A DNA stretch of 23,196 bases from Aquariibacter sp964433315 (GTDB lineage Bacteria > Pseudomonadota > Gammaproteobacteria > Burkholderiales > Burkholderiaceae_C): positions 1 to 23,196 of the forward strand of contig CAYSQO010000032.1 in NCBI GenBank assembly GCA_964433315.1, written 5' to 3'. The translations under genes were made by a program, and so were the position numbers. Below the pieces are notes generated by a model. It saw nothing but the letters and a program-made list of their open reading frames with translations. It was not told where the DNA came from and made no database searches. Of this stretch, positions 15,135 to 23,047 are shown piece after piece; position 1 is the first letter of the stretch; every line of letters begins with the position of its first letter.

Positions 15135-15587
15135 ATGTTCGATGTGCTCGTTTACCTGTACGAAAACTACTGGCGGCCGGACGCTTGTCCCGAGCCCCGG
15201 CAGCTTTCGCGCAAGCTCTCCGCGGTGGGTTTCGAGCGCGAGGAAATCCAGGAAGCCCTGGACTGGCTTGAAGGCCTGGCCGGCGCGGCCGACTCGGCCG
15301 AGCACGCGGCGCCCGGCTCCGGCCTGCGCGTCTACACCGAGGCCGAGTCCGAGCACCTCGGCGAGGCCTCGATCGGCTTCATCAGCTTCCTGGCCTCGGC
15401 CGGCGTGCTGCGCCCGCCGATGCGCGAGATGGTGATCGACCGCGCCATGGCCATCTCCGGCGGCCCCCTGCCGCTGGAGGACCTGAAGATCATCGTCCTG
15501 ATGGTCTTCTGGAGCCTGGGCGAGGAGCCCGACGCCCTGATCCTCGACGAGCTCTTCGTCGCCGACGAAGACCGCCTGATCCACTGA
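15135..15587 (+). CDS. smg: Smg family protein (DUF494)
   Basis: This 150-aa acidic protein matches the Smg family over its whole length, beginning MFDVLVYLYENYW and containing EALDWLEGL and a conserved C-terminal ILDELF segment. Its function is not established; it is usually found beside dprA. AAGG lies 8 bases before the ATG. It follows dprA after 56 bp, and in many proteobacteria topA comes next; here the next gene is on the opposite strand and unrelated. Confidence 0.93.
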   Translation: MFDVLVYLYENYWRPDACPEPRQLSRKLSAVGFEREEIQEALDWLEGLAGAADSAEHAAPGSGLRVYTEAESEHLGEASIGFISFLASAGVLRPPMREMVIDRAMAISGGPLPLEDLKIIVLMVFWSLGEEPDALILDELFVADEDRLIH

Positions 15588-15599
15588 GCCGCGCGCGGC
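15588..15599. terminator. 12-bp perfect palindrome between convergent smg and the DUF1631 gene
   Basis: GCCGCGCGCGGC starts at the base after the smg stop and fills most of the 21-bp gap between the two convergent genes. It could act as a weak bidirectional stop, but no T-tract accompanies it and the dyad is very simple. Confidence 0.3.
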
Positions 15600-15608
15600 C
15601 GCCGCGCC

Positions 15609-17660
15609 TCAGCGCAGGCGCTGCGGCTCGGCCCGCAGGCGGTCCAGGGTCTCGCGCAGGGCCCGTGCGCTGAGCGGCTCGGGCGCCGCGGCCTCCAGGC
15701 TGCCGGCCTGCAGATGCGCCGCCAGCCGCGCCAGCGGAAAGAGCCAGGCCCGGCCGTCCCGGGCCAGCAGCAGGGCCAGCCGGCGCCGGCGCCCCATCCA
15801 GGCCAGTTGCAGCACCTCGCTGCAGTCGGCCGCGCGCTGCCAGCGGAACCAGGCCCCCACCGCCAGCTCCGTCGCGCGCGCCAGGGTGGCGGCGCTGGGC
15901 GGCAGGCCGCCGCTGCGGACCAGCTCCAGCGGCGGCCCCTCGGCCTGCTCGATGGCGAGCAGGGCGTCCTGGGCCAGGCGGGCGGGGTCCGGGCTCAGCC
16001 CCTCCAGCGCATCCAGGCGGCGGCCGAGGCCGGCCATCCGCACGCCGGGGTCGACTTCGGGGCCCCGGGCCGAGAAGGCGGCGTGCAGCAGGCCCTGCAG
16101 GCCGCGCAGGTGCTCGTCCTGCTGGTGCGGGGCGAAACCGGCCTCGCGCATGCCGGTGCGCAGCCGCAGCATCAGCGGCGCCAGCAGGCGCAGGGCCTCG
16201 GCGCGCTCCTCGCGGTCCCGCTTCGGGCGGCACAGCGCCATCAGCTCGCCGACCACGGGGTCCGCGGCGGCCGGGGGGGCGCCCGCCTGCATCGCCCGGG
16301 TGGCCCGTACCTCGGCCCAGACGTGGAAGAGGAAGTCGCGCAGGGCCTGCGGTGGCGTTTCGCCGGCCAGCTGCTCGCGCAGCGCCACGGTGGCCTGCAC
16401 GAGCTGCGCCTCGCGTTCCTCCATGCGCTGCACCAGCGGCAGGGGGGATCCGTGGCCGGCGGGCGCCTGCTGCATGCGGCGGATGATGAAGCCTTCAAAC
16501 TCGGCGAGCGCCGCCTCGAAGACGCGCCGGCCGCTGTCGGGGTAGGCCTCGACGAGTTGCACCAAGCGCAGCAGCTCGGCCTCCAGCGCCGGATCGGCCG
16601 CTGGCGGGCCGGGCTCGAAGCCCAGGGCGCAGGCGCCGAGCCGGTCGATCAGCCGCCGCGCGGGATGGCTGGCCTCGGCGAAGACGCCGGGCTCCTCCAG
16701 CGCGATCCGCAGCACCGGCAGCTGCAGCCGGGCCAGGCCCAGGCGCAGGCCGACCGGCAGCCGCGGCTCGGCCAGCAGGTGCTGGAACATCAGCGCGACC
16801 ACCTCGATCGTCGCGCGCTGGCCGGGGTGCTCGGCCACGGCCTTGAGCGCCAGGGTGCGGCTGTGCAGGCTGTCGAAGAGCGGCGCCCCGGGCAGGGTCC
16901 AGGCTTCGCCGACCGGCAGCAGGGTCTCGCGCTGGGCCTCGGCGATCGCGGCGCTGAGGGCCGGGCTGGCCGGCAGCCGGTGCGGCGCCTCGTCCAGCCG
17001 GGTCTGCAGATGCGCCAGCAGCGCGGAGCCGGCCTCCGCGCCGGCCGGCGGGACCGGGGGCGGTCGCGCCGGATCGGCCCGGGGGCCCAGCGCGTCCAGG
17101 CCGGCCGCCAGGGCCTGGGCGTAGAGCCGGCCGAACTGGCCGTGCAGCAGGGCCTGTAGCGTGCGCCAGTGGCCCAGGGGAAGGTCGGCGCGCTGCCAGC
17201 GTTCGAGCAGCTGGCCGGCCAGCGGCTGGGGCTGCACCGGATCGGCGGCCCGGCCCGGGGGCTCGCCCGCGGCCCGCAGCGCCCGGCCCAGCTGCACGCC
17301 AGCCTCGCCGCCGGCCTCCGCCAGGGCCTGGGCCAGGCGCGCGGCCAGGATCTCGCGGTCGCCACGCGCGTCCTCGACGAGCTGCAGCAGCGGCAGGGCT
17401 TCGGACTCGCCGGCATCGTCGGCGAAGGCCCGGCCCAGCAGGCCGGCCAGGGTGTCGCGGGCGGTGGCCAGGTCCGCCGCCGCGCGCTGGCGGCGCTGGC
17501 GCAGCTCGGGCGCCGGCTGGGGGCTGGCGGCGAGCTGGGCGGCCGCCTCGCTCAGGGTCTGCAGCGTCGGCCCCAGGCCCTCGTGCCAGGCCTGGATCAG
17601 CGCCGCGCGGGCTGCCGCCGCGCGGGCGGGCTCGACCGGGCCGGCGGCTGCAGGCTGCAT
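15609..17660 (-). CDS. DUF1631 family protein
   Basis: This 683-aa cytosolic protein is rich in Ala, Leu and Arg and appears almost wholly alpha-helical, with no signal peptide or membrane span. The arrangement - an N-terminal helical region, a central segment around LRLGLARLQLPVLRIALEEP and FEAALAEFEGFIIRRMQQ, and a C-terminal WFRWQRAADCSEVLQLAWMG region - matches proteins annotated as DUF1631 in Burkholderiales, some of which are mislabelled thymidine phosphorylase. Relatives I recall are slightly longer (around 730-780 aa). Function is unknown. The ATG at 17660 has a weak ribosome site. It lies 34 bp after secF on the same strand, so co-transcription with the sec genes is possible. Confidence 0.8.
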   Translation of the reverse strand: MQPAAAGPVEPARAAAARAALIQAWHEGLGPTLQTLSEAAAQLAASPQPAPELRQRRQRAAADLATARDTLAGLLGRAFADDAGESEALPLLQLVEDARGDREILAARLAQALAEAGGEAGVQLGRALRAAGEPPGRAADPVQPQPLAGQLLERWQRADLPLGHWRTLQALLHGQFGRLYAQALAAGLDALGPRADPARPPPVPPAGAEAGSALLAHLQTRLDEAPHRLPASPALSAAIAEAQRETLLPVGEAWTLPGAPLFDSLHSRTLALKAVAEHPGQRATIEVVALMFQHLLAEPRLPVGLRLGLARLQLPVLRIALEEPGVFAEASHPARRLIDRLGACALGFEPGPPAADPALEAELLRLVQLVEAYPDSGRRVFEAALAEFEGFIIRRMQQAPAGHGSPLPLVQRMEEREAQLVQATVALREQLAGETPPQALRDFLFHVWAEVRATRAMQAGAPPAAADPVVGELMALCRPKRDREERAEALRLLAPLMLRLRTGMREAGFAPHQQDEHLRGLQGLLHAAFSARGPEVDPGVRMAGLGRRLDALEGLSPDPARLAQDALLAIEQAEGPPLELVRSGGLPPSAATLARATELAVGAWFRWQRAADCSEVLQLAWMGRRRRLALLLARDGRAWLFPLARLAAHLQAGSLEAAAPEPLSARALRETLDRLRAEPQRLR

Positions 17661-17694
17661 CGCGCTCGCCGGCTCGCGGGGGGCGCCGGCCGGC

Positions 17695-18738
17695 TCAGAC
17701 CACGGCGCCGGCGTTGGGGTCGTCCGGGTCGCCCTCGCGGCGGACCGGCGCCTTGATCAGGTCCTCGCGCTTGACACCCAGGTACATCGCGATCGCCGCA
17801 GCCACGAAGACCGAGGAGTAGATGCCGAACAGGATGCCGATGGTCAGCGCCAGCGCGAAGTAGTGCAGGGTCGCGCCGCCGAAGATCAGCATCGACAGCA
17901 CCATGATCTGCGTCGAGCCGTGGGTGATGATCGTGCGGCTGATCGTGCTGGTGATGGCGTGGTCGATGACCTGCGGCGTGTTGAGCTTGCGGAACTTGCG
18001 GAAGGCCTCGCGCACCCGGTCGAAGATGACCACCGACTCGTTGACCGAGTAGCCCAGCACCGCCAGCACCGCCGCCAGCACCGAGAGCGAGAACTCCCAC
18101 TGGAAGAAGGCGAAGAAGCCCAGGATGATGACCACGTCGTGCAGGTTGGCGATGATGCCGGCGACTGCGAACTTCCACTCGAAGCGCAGCGCCAGGTAGA
18201 TCATGATCCCGGCGATGGTCACGGCCAGCGCGATGGCGCCGTCGCGGGCCAGCTCGGCGCCGACCGAGGGGCCGACGAACTCGCTGCGCTTGAGCGACAC
18301 CGGCTCACGCTCGCCGCTGGCGCAGACCTGGCGGCTGAGCTGCTCGCCCTGCGCACTGACCGATTCGACCCGGCTGACCGTGCCGGACTCGGCCGCGCAC
18401 AGCGCACCGAAGACCCGGTCGACCAGGGTCTGCTGGGCGGCGGTGCTGGTCTCGCCGCGCAGCGGCAGGCGGATCAGCACATCGCGCGAGCTGCCGAAGT
18501 TCTGCACCTGCACTTCGCCGAGGTCCTGGGCCTCGACGGCATGGCGGACCTTGTCGATGTCGGCGCTCTGCGTGTAGGCCACCTCCAGCACGGTGCCGCC
18601 GGTGAACTCGATGGACAGGTGCAGGCCGCGGGTGGCGATGAAGAAGACCGCGGCGAGGAAGGTGAGGAAGGAGATCGCGTTCAGCACCAGGGCATGGCGC
18701 ATGAACGGGATGTCGCGGCGGATGCGGAAAAGCTCCAT
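17695..18738 (-). CDS. secF: protein translocase subunit SecF
   Basis: This 347-aa integral membrane protein forms with SecD and YajC the accessory complex that uses the proton gradient to help draw proteins across the inner membrane. An N-terminal span (about 17-36) is followed by IEFTGGTVLEVAYTQ (43-57), the periplasmic P4 region, and a five-span RND-like block with RFEWKFAVAGIIANLHDVVI and GYSVNESVVIFDRVRE. A good ribosome site (AAGGA, about 7 bases before the ATG) supports the start at 18738. It follows secD by 36 bp. The C-terminal tail is short and hydrophilic. Confidence 0.97.
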   Translation of the reverse strand: MELFRIRRDIPFMRHALVLNAISFLTFLAAVFFIATRGLHLSIEFTGGTVLEVAYTQSADIDKVRHAVEAQDLGEVQVQNFGSSRDVLIRLPLRGETSTAAQQTLVDRVFGALCAAESGTVSRVESVSAQGEQLSRQVCASGEREPVSLKRSEFVGPSVGAELARDGAIALAVTIAGIMIYLALRFEWKFAVAGIIANLHDVVIILGFFAFFQWEFSLSVLAAVLAVLGYSVNESVVIFDRVREAFRKFRKLNTPQVIDHAITSTISRTIITHGSTQIMVLSMLIFGGATLHYFALALTIGILFGIYSSVFVAAAIAMYLGVKREDLIKAPVRREGDPDDPNAGAVV

Positions 18739-18774
18739 GGGATGTCCTTGCGGAATGCGTGCTTCGCGCCGGCC

Positions 18775-20661
18775 TCAGCCGCGCGGGGCCGGAACCGACG
18801 AGGCCTCGGCCTCGGGCTTCCAGATCTGGCCGATCGAGACCGATTTCAGCTTCTTCTGGCGGCCGTACCAGAGGTTGACCAGACCGCGCGAGAACAGCAC
18901 CGCCGAGAACATCGAGGTCAGGATGCCCAGGCAGTGCACCACCGCGAAGCCGCGCACCGGACCCGAGCCGAAGGCCAGCAGCGCCACGCCGGCGATCAGC
19001 GTGGTGATGTTGGAGTCCAGGATGGTCGCAAAGGCCCGCTCGTAGCCGAGGTGGATGGCCGTCTGCGGGGCCGCGCCGTTGCGCAGTTCCTCACGGACCC
19101 GCTCGTTGATCAGCACGTTGGCGTCGATCGCCATGCCCAGCGTCAGGGCGATGGCGGCGATGCCCGGCAGCGTCAGCGTGGCCTGCAGCATCGACAGGAT
19201 GGCCGTCAGCAGCAGCAGGTTGAGCGCCAGCGCCAGCGAGGAGAACACGCCGAACAGCATGTAGTAGACGCACATGAAGACAGCGATCGCCGCGAAGCCC
19301 CCCATCACGCTGTGGAAGCCCTTGCTGATGTTCTCGGCGCCCAGGCTCGGGCCGATGGTGCGTTCCTCGATGATCTCCATGGGCGCGGCCAGCGAGCCCG
19401 CGCGCAGCAGCAGCGCGGTGTCGTTGGCCTCCTGCGTGGTCATGCGGCCGCTGATCTGCACCCGGCCGCCGCCGATCTCGGCGCGGATCACCGGGGCGGT
19501 CACCACCTCGCCGCGGCCCTTCTCGAACAGCAGGATGGCCATGCGCTTGCCGACGTTCTCGCGAGTCACGTCGCGGAAGATGCGCGAGCCCTTGCCGTCG
19601 AGCGTCAGGTTGACGGTCGGCTCCTGGGTCTGGCCGTCGAAGCCGGGCTGGGCGTCGGTCAGGTTCTCGCCGGTCAGTACCACGGCCTTCTTCACGACGA
19701 TGGGCTGGCCGTTGCGGTCCTGGTAGCGCTCGGTGCCCAGCGGCAGCACGCCGCCGCCGAGCGCGGCCAGGGCCTCGGGGCCGTCGTCGACCATCCGCAC
19801 CTCCAGGGTGGCGGTGCGGCCGATGATGTCCTTGGCCTTGGCGGTGTCCTGCACGCCGGGCAGCTGCACGACGACGCGGTCGCTGCCCTGCTGCTGGATC
19901 ACCGGCTCGGCCACGCCGAGCTCGTTGATCCGGTTGTGCAGGGTGTTGATGTTCTGCTTGAGGGCCTGGTCCTGCAGGCGCAGCGCGGCCTCGGGCTTGA
20001 GCGTGGCGCGCAGCAGCAGGTCGCTGGCGTCGGCCACGTCGGCGAGGTTGACCTCGGGCAGGGCCTCGCTCAGGGCCGCCCGGGCCTTGGCACGGGTCTC
20101 GGCGTCACGGAAGCGCAGGTCGATGCGGCGGCCTTCGCGGTTCACGCCGGCATGGCGGATGCCCTTGTCGCGCAGCACGGTGCGCATGTCGGCGCCGATG
20201 GCTTCGACGCGGCGGTCCAGCGCCGCCGGCATGTCGACCTGCATCAGGAAGTGCACGCCGCCGCGCAGGTCCAGGCCCAGGTACATCGGCAGCGCGTGCA
20301 GGCCGCTGAGCCAGGCCGGCGAGCGGCTGACCAGGTTCAGCGCGACGATGTAGCCGGGGTCGGCCGCATCGGGGTTCAGGGCCTTGGCGATCGCGTCCTT
20401 GGCCTTGATCTGGGTGTCGGTGTCCGCGAAGCGGGCGCGGATCGAGCTGCCTTCGAGCTGCACGAAGTCCGCCGCCACCCCGGCCTCGCGCAGCGCGCCC
20501 TCGACGCGCGGCAGCAGGTCGGCCGTGACCTTCAGCGTGGCCTTGCCGCTGGAAACCTGCACCGCCGGCGCCTCGCCGTAGAGGTTGGGCAGGGCATAGA
20601 GCAGGCCGACGATCAGCGCGACCACCAGGATCGCGTACTTCCACCAGGGGTAACGGTTCAT
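18775..20661 (-). CDS. secD: protein translocase subunit SecD
   Basis: This 628-aa partner of SecF has an N-terminal span (about 9-25) ending in the signature PNLYGEAPAVQVS, a large periplasmic domain that begins after YLGLDLRGGVHFLMQVD (127-143), and a C-terminal block of five spans including LTLGMAIDANVLINERVREE, whose acidic residue is needed for proton coupling in the family. The ATG at 20661 is preceded by two GAGG-type sites. A three-codon ORF (ATG AGG CAA TGA) overlaps the secD start, which might couple initiation but may be fortuitous. The gap to upstream yajC is 120 bp and contains strong hairpins. Confidence 0.97.
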   Translation of the reverse strand: MNRYPWWKYAILVVALIVGLLYALPNLYGEAPAVQVSSGKATLKVTADLLPRVEGALREAGVAADFVQLEGSSIRARFADTDTQIKAKDAIAKALNPDAADPGYIVALNLVSRSPAWLSGLHALPMYLGLDLRGGVHFLMQVDMPAALDRRVEAIGADMRTVLRDKGIRHAGVNREGRRIDLRFRDAETRAKARAALSEALPEVNLADVADASDLLLRATLKPEAALRLQDQALKQNINTLHNRINELGVAEPVIQQQGSDRVVVQLPGVQDTAKAKDIIGRTATLEVRMVDDGPEALAALGGGVLPLGTERYQDRNGQPIVVKKAVVLTGENLTDAQPGFDGQTQEPTVNLTLDGKGSRIFRDVTRENVGKRMAILLFEKGRGEVVTAPVIRAEIGGGRVQISGRMTTQEANDTALLLRAGSLAAPMEIIEERTIGPSLGAENISKGFHSVMGGFAAIAVFMCVYYMLFGVFSSLALALNLLLLTAILSMLQATLTLPGIAAIALTLGMAIDANVLINERVREELRNGAAPQTAIHLGYERAFATILDSNITTLIAGVALLAFGSGPVRGFAVVHCLGILTSMFSAVLFSRGLVNLWYGRQKKLKSVSIGQIWKPEAEASSVPAPRG

Positions 20662-20704
20662 TGCCTCATCCTCGCAGGCCCCGTCGGGGGGGCTTCTTCT
20701 GGGG

Positions 20705-20742
20705 GCAAGGCCGCGGCGCCTGGCAGGCGTCCGCGGCCTTGC
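20705..20742 (-). promoter_or_regulatory. very strong hairpin in the yajC-secD gap
   Basis: GCAAGGCCGCGG (20705-20716) and CCGCGGCCTTGC (20731-20742) are perfectly complementary over 12 bp. The 14 bases between them fold again (CGCCT with AGGCG, loop GGC, one bulged base), giving about 17 bp of stem in all. No T-tract follows in the direction of transcription. It may be a partial terminator, an mRNA-stability element or a translation-tuning element between yajC and secD. Confidence 0.65.
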
Positions 20743-20755
20743 GGTCGGGCCCGGG

Positions 20756-20773
20756 GGCCGGCGGCAGCCGGCC
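20756..20773 (-). promoter_or_regulatory. second hairpin just after the yajC stop codon
   Basis: GGCCGGC (20756-20762) and GCCGGCC (20767-20773) form a 7-bp stem with a GGCA loop, 8 bases past the yajC stop in the direction of transcription. With the larger hairpin it makes a tandem structure in the 120-bp gap. Confidence 0.45.
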
Positions 20774-20781
20774 GGACCGGC

Positions 20782-21114
20782 TTACTTCAGCGTGCCCTTG
20801 GGCAGCACCTGGACCACCGCGCTGCGCTGGACCTGGACTTCGACGCCGTCGGCCAGTTCCACGTGCAGGAAGGCCTCGCCCAGCTTGGTGACGCGGGCCA
20901 GCAGGCCGCCGGCGGTGACGACTTCGTCCCCCTTGGCCAGGGCGTCGACCATGGCCTTGTGCTCCTTCTGCTTCTTCATCTGCGGCCGGATCATCACGAA
21001 GTACAGCACCACGAACATCAGCAGCAGCGGCAGCATCGACAGCAGGCTGGACTCCGGGCCGGCGGCCGACGCGGCGGCGGGGGCGGTCTGGGCAAAGGCT
21101 TGGGCAATGAACAC
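20782..21114 (-). CDS. yajC: preprotein translocase accessory subunit YajC
   Basis: This 110-aa single-span membrane protein associates with SecDF. The N-terminus reads (M)FIAQAFAQTAPA, then comes a membrane span at about 27-42 (LPLLLMFVVLYFVMIR), a basic QMKKQKEHK segment, and the family core GDEVVTAGGLLARVTKLGE. The start is a GTG at 21114, preferred because AAGGA lies 7 bases upstream and the product then has the usual length and N-terminus; an in-frame ATG at 21159 would add 15 unsupported residues. The stop is TAA, the only non-TGA stop I noted among the genes here. In many proteobacteria tgt and queA precede yajC; here the upstream gene is a MocR regulator. Confidence 0.95.
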   Translation of the reverse strand: MFIAQAFAQTAPAAASAAGPESSLLSMLPLLLMFVVLYFVMIRPQMKKQKEHKAMVDALAKGDEVVTAGGLLARVTKLGEAFLHVELADGVEVQVQRSAVVQVLPKGTLK

Positions 21115-21158
21115 GGTCGGATCCTTCGGGGAGGGAACGGGGAGAGACCCCGGCGCCA

Positions 21159-21189
21159 CGGGGCCGGGCCGCCCGCCGCAGCGGCCCCG
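21159..21189 (-). promoter_or_regulatory. inverted repeat in the yajC leader
   Basis: CGGGGCCG (21159-21166) and CGGCCCCG (21182-21189) form an 8-bp stem with a 15-base loop, inside the likely 5' untranslated leader of yajC-secD-secF and about 45 bases before the GTG start. Role unknown; its GC-rich simplicity lowers confidence. Confidence 0.3.
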
Positions 21190-21226
21190 CGGGGGCGGGC
21201 GGCGGTCAGGACGCGGAAAGCGCGGG

Positions 21227-21232
21227 ATTGTA
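21227..21232 (-). promoter_or_regulatory. -10 box of a probable promoter for yajC-secDF
   Basis: On the minus strand the hexamer is TACAAT, five of six bases matching TATAAT, in the 171-bp gap between the MocR gene and yajC. It is one of very few AT-leaning patches in that gap. No convincing -35 lies 16-18 bp upstream. Transcription starting here would leave a leader of roughly 105 nt. Confidence 0.4.
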
Positions 21233-21285
21233 GGTGGCCCCCCCGGGCCGGCCGGGGCGGCGGGCCGGGGCGCCGGGATGCGCGC

Positions 21286-22713
21286 TCACATCGCCGCGCC
21301 CTGGGCGGCGCGGGGGTGGTCCAGGGCCTCGGCGAGGCGGCCCAGCCTGACCCGGCAGTCGGCGTGCGACTGCGGCCCGCCCAGGCACAGGCGCAGCGCG
21401 TCGGGCGGGTCGCCGTCGGTCGAGAAGGCCACGCTGGCCACCGCGCCCACACCCTGGTCGCGCAGCCAGGCGGCCAGCTCCACCGGCTGCCAGGGCGGGC
21501 CCAGGCGCAGCCAGGCATGGAAGCCGTCTTCGGGCGCGATCAGGCCCGGCGGCCCGCCGGGGGCGCCCTGGGTGTGGGCCGGCAGCACCGCGCCCAGCAG
21601 CTCGCGGGCCAGGGCCTGGCGCTCGCGGCCGATCTGGCGCACGGCGTCCAGCATGCGCGCGGCCGTGCCGTCGCGCAGCCAGCGGGTCGCCAGCGCATTG
21701 CTCAGGGGCGAGGCCATCACCGACAGGCTGCGCAGCGTGCCGGCCAGGCGCTCGGCCTCGCGTGCGCTGGGCGCGGCCACGTAGGCCGTGCGCAGGCCGG
21801 CGCCGAAGCACTTCGACAGGCCGCTGACGTACCAGCTCAGGCCCGGCGCCAGCGTGGCCAGGGCCGGCCGGTCGAGGCGGGCGGGCAGCATGGCGTAGGC
21901 CTCGTCCTCGATGATCGGCACGCTGTGGTGCAGGGCCAGGTCGGCCAGCAGCTCGCGGCGGGCGCGGCTGAGGGTGAGCGTCGAGGGGTTCTGCAGGGTC
22001 GGGTTCAGGTAGAGCGCCTTGGGCTGCAGGTGCCGGCAGGCGTGCTCGAAGGCCAGGGCGCTGGGCCCCTCCTCGTCGCAGGCCAGGGCGTGCAGCTGCA
22101 CGCCGAGCTGCGAGGCGATCGCCTTGAGGCCCGGGTAGCCGAGCGATTCCACGCAGATCAGCTGCCCCGGCCGCGCGAACTGCGAGATCAGCGCCACCAG
22201 CACGCTGTGGATGCCCGGCGCCACCAGGGTGCGCTCGGCCGTCACGCCCGGCAGCTGCTCGGCCAGCCACGCGGCCCCGGCGGCGCGGTCCTCGGGGCTG
22301 CCGCCGAAGGCCTGGTAGCGCAGCAGGTCGTGCAGGTCGGCCTCGCCGAAGACGGCCTGCGCGCCCTCGCGGATGCGCGCCAGCAGGGCCGGGTCCTCGG
22401 GCTCGGGCGGCAGGTTCATCGTCATCGCCGCGCCGCCGCGCAGCGGCAGGGCCGGCGCGCTGCCGCGCACGTAGCTGCCGCGGCCGCTCTGCGCGTCGAT
22501 CAGGCCGCGGCGCTGCGCCTCGGCGTAGCCGCGCGCCACGGTCGTGTAGTTCAGGCCGGTGGCCTGGGCCAGCTCGCGCAGCGTCGGCAGGCGGTCGCGG
22601 GCGACCAGGCGGCCGCTGCGCACGTCCTCGGCGATCAGCTCGGCCAGCATCAGGTAGGCCGGGCGGTCGGGCTGCTGCAGGCGGCGGCGCCAGTGGGCGG
22701 GCAGGGCGCTCAT
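21286..22713 (-). CDS. MocR/GabR-type regulator (GntR winged helix fused to a PLP-dependent aminotransferase-like domain)
   Basis: This 475-aa protein has a GntR-type winged helix at about residues 15-85 (LAELIAEDVRSGRLVARDRL, then LPTLRELAQATGLNYTTVAR), a short linker, and a fold-type I aminotransferase domain from about 105. The PLP site looks intact: Lys301 in SGLSKCFGAGLR for the Schiff base, Asp270 in IIEDEAY, and LNPTLQNPST (236-245). Such proteins sense amino acids, amines or PLP and usually control a divergent gene. Here the divergent side holds a repeat array and a sigma-54-like promoter, but the target lies outside the window. The start MSALPAHW at 22713 leaves the repeats upstream; the open frame continues to 22800, so a longer form cannot be excluded. 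The ligand is unknown. Confidence 0.9.
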   Translation of the reverse strand: MSALPAHWRRRLQQPDRPAYLMLAELIAEDVRSGRLVARDRLPTLRELAQATGLNYTTVARGYAEAQRRGLIDAQSGRGSYVRGSAPALPLRGGAAMTMNLPPEPEDPALLARIREGAQAVFGEADLHDLLRYQAFGGSPEDRAAGAAWLAEQLPGVTAERTLVAPGIHSVLVALISQFARPGQLICVESLGYPGLKAIASQLGVQLHALACDEEGPSALAFEHACRHLQPKALYLNPTLQNPSTLTLSRARRELLADLALHHSVPIIEDEAYAMLPARLDRPALATLAPGLSWYVSGLSKCFGAGLRTAYVAAPSAREAERLAGTLRSLSVMASPLSNALATRWLRDGTAARMLDAVRQIGRERQALARELLGAVLPAHTQGAPGGPPGLIAPEDGFHAWLRLGPPWQPVELAAWLRDQGVGAVASVAFSTDGDPPDALRLCLGGPQSHADCRVRLGRLAEALDHPRAAQGAAM

Positions 22714-22725
22714 GCGGCGCGGGCT

Positions 22726-22825
22726 CTTGATTGCAGGGGCATGGCGACTTGATTGCATGCCGCATGCCGGGCCCGGCCCCCCGCCGGCCTGCACCAGCAC
22801 GGATTGATCGCGCGGCTTGATCGCA
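22726..22825 (+). repeat. four direct copies of a CTTGATYGCA-type repeat upstream of the MocR gene
   Basis: Copies in the same orientation are CTTGATTGCA (22726-22735), CTTGATTGCA (22748-22757), ATTGATCGCG (22803-22812) and CTTGATCGCA (22816-22825). Start-to-start distances are 22, 55 and 13 bp. The first pair begins 12 bp before the proposed MocR start codon. MocR-type dimers are known to bind direct repeats, so autoregulation is a reasonable inference. No gene is present in the interval. Confidence 0.6.
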
Positions 22826-22893
22826 GATCCGCCCCCGCGGCGGTGCGACCGCGCGCCACCTGCCGGTGCGCCCGAAGGCGAGGCTTCATGCCG

Positions 22894-22909
22894 GTGACCG
22901 GCCGGTTAC
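22894..22909. promoter_or_regulatory. 16-bp near-palindrome in the MocR upstream region
   Basis: GTGACCGGCCGGTTAC pairs at 14 of 16 positions about its centre; only the third pair is mismatched. It lies midway between the two groups of TTGATYG repeats and about 140 bp upstream of the sigma-54-like promoter, a distance compatible with an activator site. No specific regulator can be assigned. Confidence 0.3.
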
Positions 22910-22970
22910 GGGTTATCCCTGGCCTTCGGGGCCGGGGTCGCGACCGCCGGCGTCCCGGCCCGAATTCTTT

Positions 22971-22984
22971 CCGGCCCGGGCCGG
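22971..22984. repeat. 14-bp perfect palindrome in the MocR upstream region
   Basis: CCGGCCCGGGCCGG is a perfect dyad made only of G and C, 63 bp before the sigma-54-like promoter. It may be meaningful, but such dyads are common in DNA of this composition. Confidence 0.2.
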
Positions 22985-22998
22985 GCGCATGTCGGCGG

Positions 22999-23019
22999 CT
23001 TGATCGGGGCTTGATCGCA
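22999..23019 (+). repeat. two further direct copies of the TTGATCG repeat next to the sigma-54-like promoter
   Basis: CTTGATCGGG (22999-23008) and CTTGATCGCA (23010-23019) follow each other with an 11-bp period, in the same orientation as the four copies nearer the MocR gene. The second ends 28 bp before the -24 element of the sigma-54-like promoter. Confidence 0.55.
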
Positions 23020-23047
23020 GGGCCGCCGGGTCCCGCGGGGCCCCAGG

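Noticed and set aside
17161..22752. Plus-strand open frame of 1863 codons spanning the region of secF, secD, yajC and the MocR gene
   Set aside because: It is antisense to four confidently identified genes. Its translation is dominated by His/Gln/Arg/Ala/Gly, as expected for the complement of GC-rich codons. Long antisense open frames are usual at this GC content.
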